Assembly: GCA_025363695.1 (NCBI GenBank)
Contig: JANYDI010000144.1
Span: 1 to 9,039, forward strand
DNA: 9,039 nucleotides
Direction: 5' to 3'
From: Opitutia bacterium
GTDB taxonomy: Bacteria; Verrucomicrobiota; Verrucomicrobiia; Opitutales; JANYDI01
A program made the translations under genes and the position numbers. Numbering within the stretch: the stretch's first letter is position 1; each line of letters begins with the position of its first letter. The notes under the pieces are model-generated. The model worked only from the letters and a program-made list of their open reading frames with translations, did not search any database and was not told where the DNA came from. Below are positions 4,974 to 9,039 of this stretch, in pieces.

Positions 4974-5627
4974 ATGGCCAATATTTTTCCAAAATGGGTG
5001 AATAAGATGCCGTTGCGCATCGTGGTGGCGCTTGTGGTGATTTCAAGCGTCGTTACGGGTCTTGTTACTTATTATGCCACGCCCAAATACACGCGTGTAG
5101 GTTATGCGCCGATACAACCTGTCCCCTTTAGCCATGCCATTCATGTGGATCAACTGGGCCTGGATTGCCGTTATTGCCACACGTATGTGGATCGCTCAGG
5201 ACACTCCAATATTCCTACCGCTGCTACGTGTATGAATTGCCACACGCAAATCGGCAAAGAAAAGCCGGATCTTGAGCCTGTGCGGCGGTGTTATGAATCC
5301 GGGGAGCCTATCCCCTGGATCCGCATTCATCAGCTTCCAGACTACGTTTACTTTAATCATAGCGCTCACGTGAACCGAGGCATCAGTTGCCTCCACTGTC
5401 ACGGAGAAATCAATAAAATGGATGTCGTTGCCCATGCAAAGCCTCTGAGTATGAGCTTTTGCCTCGATTGCCATCGTGAGCCTTACAAGCACATCAGGCC
5501 CGTAGACAAAGTTTATGACCTGGAATGGTCTTATCCGGATACACTCACACAGATCACAGAAGGAAAGAAGCTTGTCGAAAGCTGGCAGGTCCATCCACCT
5601 CAAGGCTGCTCCTGTTGCCATCGTTAA
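4974..5627 (+). CDS. actA: Alternative complex III pentaheme cytochrome c subunit ActA
   Basis: The 217-residue protein is the pentaheme cytochrome c subunit of alternative complex III, a quinol:electron-acceptor oxidoreductase of the inner membrane. A single hydrophobic segment (about 15-34) anchors it, with the rest in the periplasm. Five CxxCH heme c sites are visible: CRYCH (65-69), CMNCH (86-90), CLHCH (139-143), CLDCH (163-167) and CSCCH (212-216), the last one residue from the C-terminus. Additional histidines (for example His54, His57, His129, His132, His173) are candidate distal axial ligands. The opening MANIFPKWVNKMPL and the VGYAPIQPVPFSHAIH stretch are typical of the short ActA form. 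It lies 12 nt upstream of actB and 32 nt after the small Tat ORF. No Shine-Dalgarno sequence is apparent before the ATG. Confidence 0.94.
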   Translation: MANIFPKWVNKMPLRIVVALVVISSVVTGLVTYYATPKYTRVGYAPIQPVPFSHAIHVDQLGLDCRYCHTYVDRSGHSNIPTAATCMNCHTQIGKEKPDLEPVRRCYESGEPIPWIRIHQLPDYVYFNHSAHVNRGISCLHCHGEINKMDVVAHAKPLSMSFCLDCHREPYKHIRPVDKVYDLEWSYPDTLTQITEGKKLVESWQVHPPQGCSCCHR

Positions 5628-5639
5628 CGAGGCTAAAAA
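5628..5639 (+). promoter_or_regulatory. Ribosome binding site of actB
   Basis: The 12-nt actA-actB gap contains GAGG (5629-5632) seven nt before the actB ATG. It is the only clear Shine-Dalgarno-like site in the window, and it supports the ATG at 5640 as start. Confidence 0.55.
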
Positions 5640-8600
5640 ATGAAAATTAAGATTTCACATCCTGAAGCAAAAGAGCCCTTGGGCCCACGTTATTGGCGCA
5701 GCCTGGACGATCTTGCTGAAAATGTCGAGTTCAAGCAATGGCTGTATCGCGAATTTCCTCGTGGCGCTGCTGAGCTGGAAGAGGGCGTGGATAGGCGGCA
5801 TTTTCTTAAAATCATGGCGGCGTCCTTTGCCTTGGCAGGCTTTGGCTTATCGGGTTGTCGTCGCGAAGAACGTAAAATACTCCCCTACAACAAGCAGCCC
5901 GAGCAGGTCATCCCGGGCAGGTCTTTGTATTATGCCTCGTCCATGCCGGGAGTCTGGGAGCATGAGCCGTTGGTCATCGAAACCCATGAGGCCCGGCCTA
6001 CCAAAATTGAGGGCAACCCCAGCTATCTGCCACATGGCGGGAGCACTAGCTTGTTTGCCCAAGCCAGTGTTTTGGGGCTTTATGACCCTGAGCGCTTTTC
6101 CCCGGGGCGCAAAGACGGGCAGCCGCTGAGCATGGACCAAGGCCGCGACCTGCTGGCAAGCCTGGCGCAAAAAGCTCAAAGCACGCAGGGGGAGGGCATG
6201 GCTTTGCTCTTTGAGCCCAGTAGCTCCCCAACCCGTGAGCGTCTGCTTGCTGAGCTGAAAACCGCCTATCCGCAACTGCGCCTAGTAGAGCATTCGGCCC
6301 TAGATTATTCAAAGCCTGAAAAAGCCGCCAAAAAGCTCTTTGGTCAACGCTTGCGGCCCTACTACCGCCTAGACAAGGTTGAGCGCGTGCTGGCCATCGA
6401 AAGCGACTTCCTCAGCACGGAGCCCGGACATTTGGCCTATACGCGGGCTTTTGCCAAAACGCGTAAAGTCTCAGACCCCGCGGCTGCGCAGCATATGAGC
6501 CGCCTTTATGTGGCGGAAAGCGCGCTGACGCTCACGGGGACGATGGCCGATCACCGTCTGCGCCTCAGCGCCAGTCATGCTTACGCCTTTGCAGCTCAGG
6601 TGGCCTATGCCTTGCTGAGTCTAAGCGGGGCCTCGCCCGCATTACTGGCTTCCCTCAAAAAGCAAGGTCAGGCGCTCAAGGTAGATGCGGAGTGGATCAC
6701 TCAGTGTGTTCAGGATCTGTATGAGCAACGCGGTAAAGCCCTGGTGATTGCGGGCTCAGACCTCCCAGAGCCCATCCATTGGCTCGTTGCACTCATGAAT
6801 GCCGCGCTGGAAGCGCCAGGAGCTACGCTTGATTACCTAGCTGTGGCGGATGCGCCCTATGAGGGGCTCTCAGACCTAGCCCAGGCCATTAAGGGAAAAA
6901 AGGTCCAGACGCTGCTGATCCTTGAGGGCAATCCGGCCTATACGGATTCAGGGACTGTGGGCTTTCATGAGCTCCAGGCTCAAGTGCCGCAGGTAGTCCG
7001 GCTGGGGATTGAAAACGACGAAACTTCCGCCCTGGCAGGCTGTTATTTACCACAGTTACATTACCTGGAGTCCTGGGGCGATGGCCGCTGCTGGGACGGC
7101 ACGCTGCTGCCTGTGCAGCCGATGATTGAGCCCTTGTTTGAAGGGTTCGACCTCCTAGAAGTACTCTCAAGACTCTTAGACAACACCCAAAGCACGCCCT
7201 ACGAGGAAGTCCGCAAGACCTTTGCGCTCCTGGCCAGCAAGGACGAGGCTGCTTTTAGTAGCTTTTTGACCAAAGGGCTGCAGGAAGCCTCTGCGTATAA
7301 GGCCGTAGTGCCAAGCTTGGACACGGCCCTTGCTCTGAAATTGCTTGAAGGCCAGCCGCTCAAGACGCCTGCGTTTTCCCACAACGCCCTGGAGCTGCGT
7401 TTTGCGCCCTCCTTAAGTGTATTGGATGGTCGCTACAGCAACAACGGCTGGTTGCAGGAATGCCCTGAGCCCATCACGAAGCTGACTTGGGATAACGCCA
7501 TTTTGATCAGCCCGGAGCTGGCCCAGCATTATGGCTTGCTTGCAAAGCCTTCGGTTATGAGCGAGCTGGGGCAACTCGCTGCCGATGCCAATACGTTCAA
7601 AAACGGCCATCAAGAGGCGCGTATCGGACGCGTGACCGTGGGAGCTGTCAGCATCGAAGCGCCCCTCTACATCCAGCCTGGACTGGCAGACTACACCCTC
7701 GTGTTGCCCTTGGGCTATGGTCGCAAGCAGGTAGGCAGTATCGGAACGGCAGCAGGATTTGATTTTTACCCCCTAAGGACTGAACCCGGCCTTGTATGTA
7801 CGGCAGCTGCGACGCTTGAGGTATTGGACAAAACCTACCCCTTGGCTAATACCCAAGAACACGGCGCTTTGGAAGGTCGAGACATCATTCGCGAAGCGCA
7901 TCGCGATGACTACTTGGCCCATCCCGAGTTTGCCCAAGCCATGGGTATGGAGGCCCATTCGCCTCCTATTTATGGTAAAGATCGCGCCATGGCGCCAGAA
8001 ACCAAGGCCGCTTTAGTGCCTCAGGGGGCATCTCTTTACAAAAGCCCAGGCTTCAGTAGCCCTCAGCAATGGGGCATGGTCATAGACCTAAACAGCTGCA
8101 CGGGTTGCAATGCCTGCGTGGTGGCCTGCCAAGCGGAAAACAATATCCCCATCATCGGCAAGGAACAAGTGCGCCGCGGGCGTGAGATGCACTGGATCCG
8201 CATGGATCGCTACTACTCCAGTGCCTTTGACGCCACCGGCCACCCGGAAAAAACTCGAGTACCTCAGGATCCTCAGGTCGTCTTCCAGCCCATGTTCTGT
8301 ATGCACTGCGAGCTGGCGCCCTGCGAGAACGTCTGCCCCGTCAATGCCACCGTGCATGATGAGCAAGGCCTGAACGTTATGGCTTATAACCGTTGCGTCG
8401 GGACCCGTTACTGCGCCAACAACTGCCCCGTAAAGGTGCGGCGCTTCAATTTCTTCAATTTCAACAAGCGGCACATCGGGCACTTCTATGAAGGCCCCTT
8501 AGGCCCTGCCGGGAAGCCCGAGATCGAAAAAATGCAAAAAAACCCCAACGTTACCGTGCGTATGCGTGGGGTCATGGAAAAATGCACCCTCTGTGTGCAA

Positions 8601-8939
8601 CGTATCGAAGAAGGCAAAATCCGCCAACTCCGCATAGCCAAAGATTCCAGCAACACCGCTGTTCCTGACGGCGTCATCAAGACCGCCTGCCAACAGGTTT
8701 GCCCAGCCGAGGCCATCGTCTTTGGCGACATCGCTGATCCCAAGACCCGCGTCTCAGCCCTCAAGCGCTCACCCCTCAACTACTCTGTCCTGGGGTACCT
8801 AGGGATACGTCCCCGCGTTACCTACCTCGCCCGCATTCGTAACCCCAACCCACGCATGCCCGACTACACCCAAATGCCGCTTTCTCGCCTAGAATACGAA
8901 GTTCGCTACGGCCACAAGGAAAAGGAGGTGGAGGTGTAA
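5640..8939 (+). CDS. actB: Alternative complex III iron-sulfur / molybdopterin-like subunit ActB
   Basis: The 1099-residue protein is the fused ActB subunit, which receives electrons from quinol and passes them toward ActA/ActE hemes on the periplasmic side. Residues 1-45 are the extended pre-Tat region seen in this family (GPRYWRSLDDL at 15-25), followed by the Tat motif DRRHFLK (51-57), a hydrophobic stretch and a lipobox LSGC with Cys73, suggesting Tat export and lipid anchoring. Residues about 80-800 are the molybdopterin-oxidoreductase-like B1 part, with EGNPSYLPHGG, EGNPAYTDSG and LTWDN motifs. The C-terminal B2 ferredoxin-like part has 15 motif cysteines (820, 823, 826, 830, 887, 890, 895, 899, 919, 925, 929, 982, 985, 1017, 1021), exactly enough for three [4Fe-4S] and one [3Fe-4S] cluster. 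In known ACIII the B1 part lacks the Mo cofactor. The TAA stop coincides with the TAAAGGG of element E5; actC would be expected next, beyond the window. Confidence 0.95.
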   Translation: MKIKISHPEAKEPLGPRYWRSLDDLAENVEFKQWLYREFPRGAAELEEGVDRRHFLKIMAASFALAGFGLSGCRREERKILPYNKQPEQVIPGRSLYYASSMPGVWEHEPLVIETHEARPTKIEGNPSYLPHGGSTSLFAQASVLGLYDPERFSPGRKDGQPLSMDQGRDLLASLAQKAQSTQGEGMALLFEPSSSPTRERLLAELKTAYPQLRLVEHSALDYSKPEKAAKKLFGQRLRPYYRLDKVERVLAIESDFLSTEPGHLAYTRAFAKTRKVSDPAAAQHMSRLYVAESALTLTGTMADHRLRLSASHAYAFAAQVAYALLSLSGASPALLASLKKQGQALKVDAEWITQCVQDLYEQRGKALVIAGSDLPEPIHWLVALMNAALEAPGATLDYLAVADAPYEGLSDLAQAIKGKKVQTLLILEGNPAYTDSGTVGFHELQAQVPQVVRLGIENDETSALAGCYLPQLHYLESWGDGRCWDGTLLPVQPMIEPLFEGFDLLEVLSRLLDNTQSTPYEEVRKTFALLASKDEAAFSSFLTKGLQEASAYKAVVPSLDTALALKLLEGQPLKTPAFSHNALELRFAPSLSVLDGRYSNNGWLQECPEPITKLTWDNAILISPELAQHYGLLAKPSVMSELGQLAADANTFKNGHQEARIGRVTVGAVSIEAPLYIQPGLADYTLVLPLGYGRKQVGSIGTAAGFDFYPLRTEPGLVCTAAATLEVLDKTYPLANTQEHGALEGRDIIREAHRDDYLAHPEFAQAMGMEAHSPPIYGKDRAMAPETKAALVPQGASLYKSPGFSSPQQWGMVIDLNSCTGCNACVVACQAENNIPIIGKEQVRRGREMHWIRMDRYYSSAFDATGHPEKTRVPQDPQVVFQPMFCMHCELAPCENVCPVNATVHDEQGLNVMAYNRCVGTRYCANNCPVKVRRFNFFNFNKRHIGHFYEGPLGPAGKPEIEKMQKNPNVTVRMRGVMEKCTLCVQRIEEGKIRQLRIAKDSSNTAVPDGVIKTACQQVCPAEAIVFGDIADPKTRVSALKRSPLNYSVLGYLGIRPRVTYLARIRNPNPRMPDYTQMPLSRLEYEVRYGHKEKEVEV

Positions 8940-9039
8940 AGGGCCAAAAGGAGCGAGCTCCCCTTAAATCCCCTAACTGATAGCGAATTGTGAAAATGCT
9001 GCGCATTTTCAGCAATTCGCTACCCGGTGAGGCGATACA
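8937..9039 (+). repeat. Hairpin element E5 (forward, cut by window end)
   Basis: It starts with TAAAGGG (8937-8943), whose TAA is the actB stop codon. Then come the short hairpin GGAGC/GCTCC (8950-8961), a diverged TCCCC box without GGATCC, the long hairpin 8981-9022 with outer stem TAGCGAATTG, inner stem TGAAAATGC/GCATTTTCA and a bulged G on the 3' arm, and the beginning of a GATAC box at 9034-9038. The remaining modules lie outside the window. Confidence 0.85.

Noticed and set aside
4751..5020. 89-residue minus-strand ORF opposite the small Tat ORF and the actA start
   Set aside because: Its translation shows no motif, while the opposite strand encodes a clear Tat signal and the conserved ActA N-terminus.
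8088..8483. 131-residue minus-strand ORF within actB
   Set aside because: It is antisense to the cysteine-rich iron-sulfur part of actB, whose plus-strand motifs are unmistakable.

Overview
The window reads as a stretch of bacterial chromosome with five clearly identifiable protein genes, all on the + strand, separated by unusually elaborate intergenic palindromic repeats. The gene types suggest a Gram-negative bacterium of the Verrucomicrobiota/PVC or Bacteroidota sphere. The evidence is a pentaheme cytochrome ActA of the short ~217-residue form, followed by a fused ActB of ~1100 residues, which is the alternative complex III (ACIII) arrangement common in those phyla. Only one of the genes has an obvious Shine-Dalgarno sequence. 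I lean to Verrucomicrobiota, but the sequence alone cannot settle it.

Layout: 1-195 is a partial copy of a GC-rich palindromic repeat. 196-860 is a unique AT-rich segment holding a near-ideal sigma70-type promoter (A/T-tract UP-like region, TTGACA, 16 bp, TGCTATAAT), several RNA hairpins, an optional 34-codon ORF and a clear intrinsic terminator, so it looks like a transcription unit of about 420 nt of unknown identity. 861-1000 is a hairpin element (E1). 1059-2614 holds a two-gene unit: an M50 site-2-type metalloprotease and a stand-alone 5'-3' exonuclease/FEN-like protein. 2612-2957 is a composite repeat (E2 plus an unrelated compound hairpin). 2979-4118 is alanine racemase. 4121-4645 is a large nested inverted repeat (E3, core, inverted core, E4). 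4762-4941 is a small unlisted gene for a 59-residue peptide with a textbook twin-arginine signal. 4974-8939 holds actA and actB. 8937-9039 is the start of another hairpin element (E5), cut by the window end.

How the parts fit: ActA and ActB are the periplasmic pentaheme and iron-sulfur subunits of a quinol-oxidising respiratory complex; the membrane subunits (ActC and others) would be expected beyond the right edge. Alanine racemase supplies D-alanine for the cell wall. The protease and exonuclease are housekeeping-type genes with no evident link to the others.

The most notable content is the repeat family. Five copies share one architecture (TAAAGGG heptamers, short GC hairpin, GGATCCCC, long hairpin, ATACTAAGG box, GATCGC hairpin). 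The stems of the long hairpin differ between copies by compensatory changes, yet a single bulged purine on the 3' arm is kept in all five. The elements sit at every transcription-unit boundary, always with the heptamer end facing the neighbouring gene, and twice the heptamer supplies the gene's stop codon.
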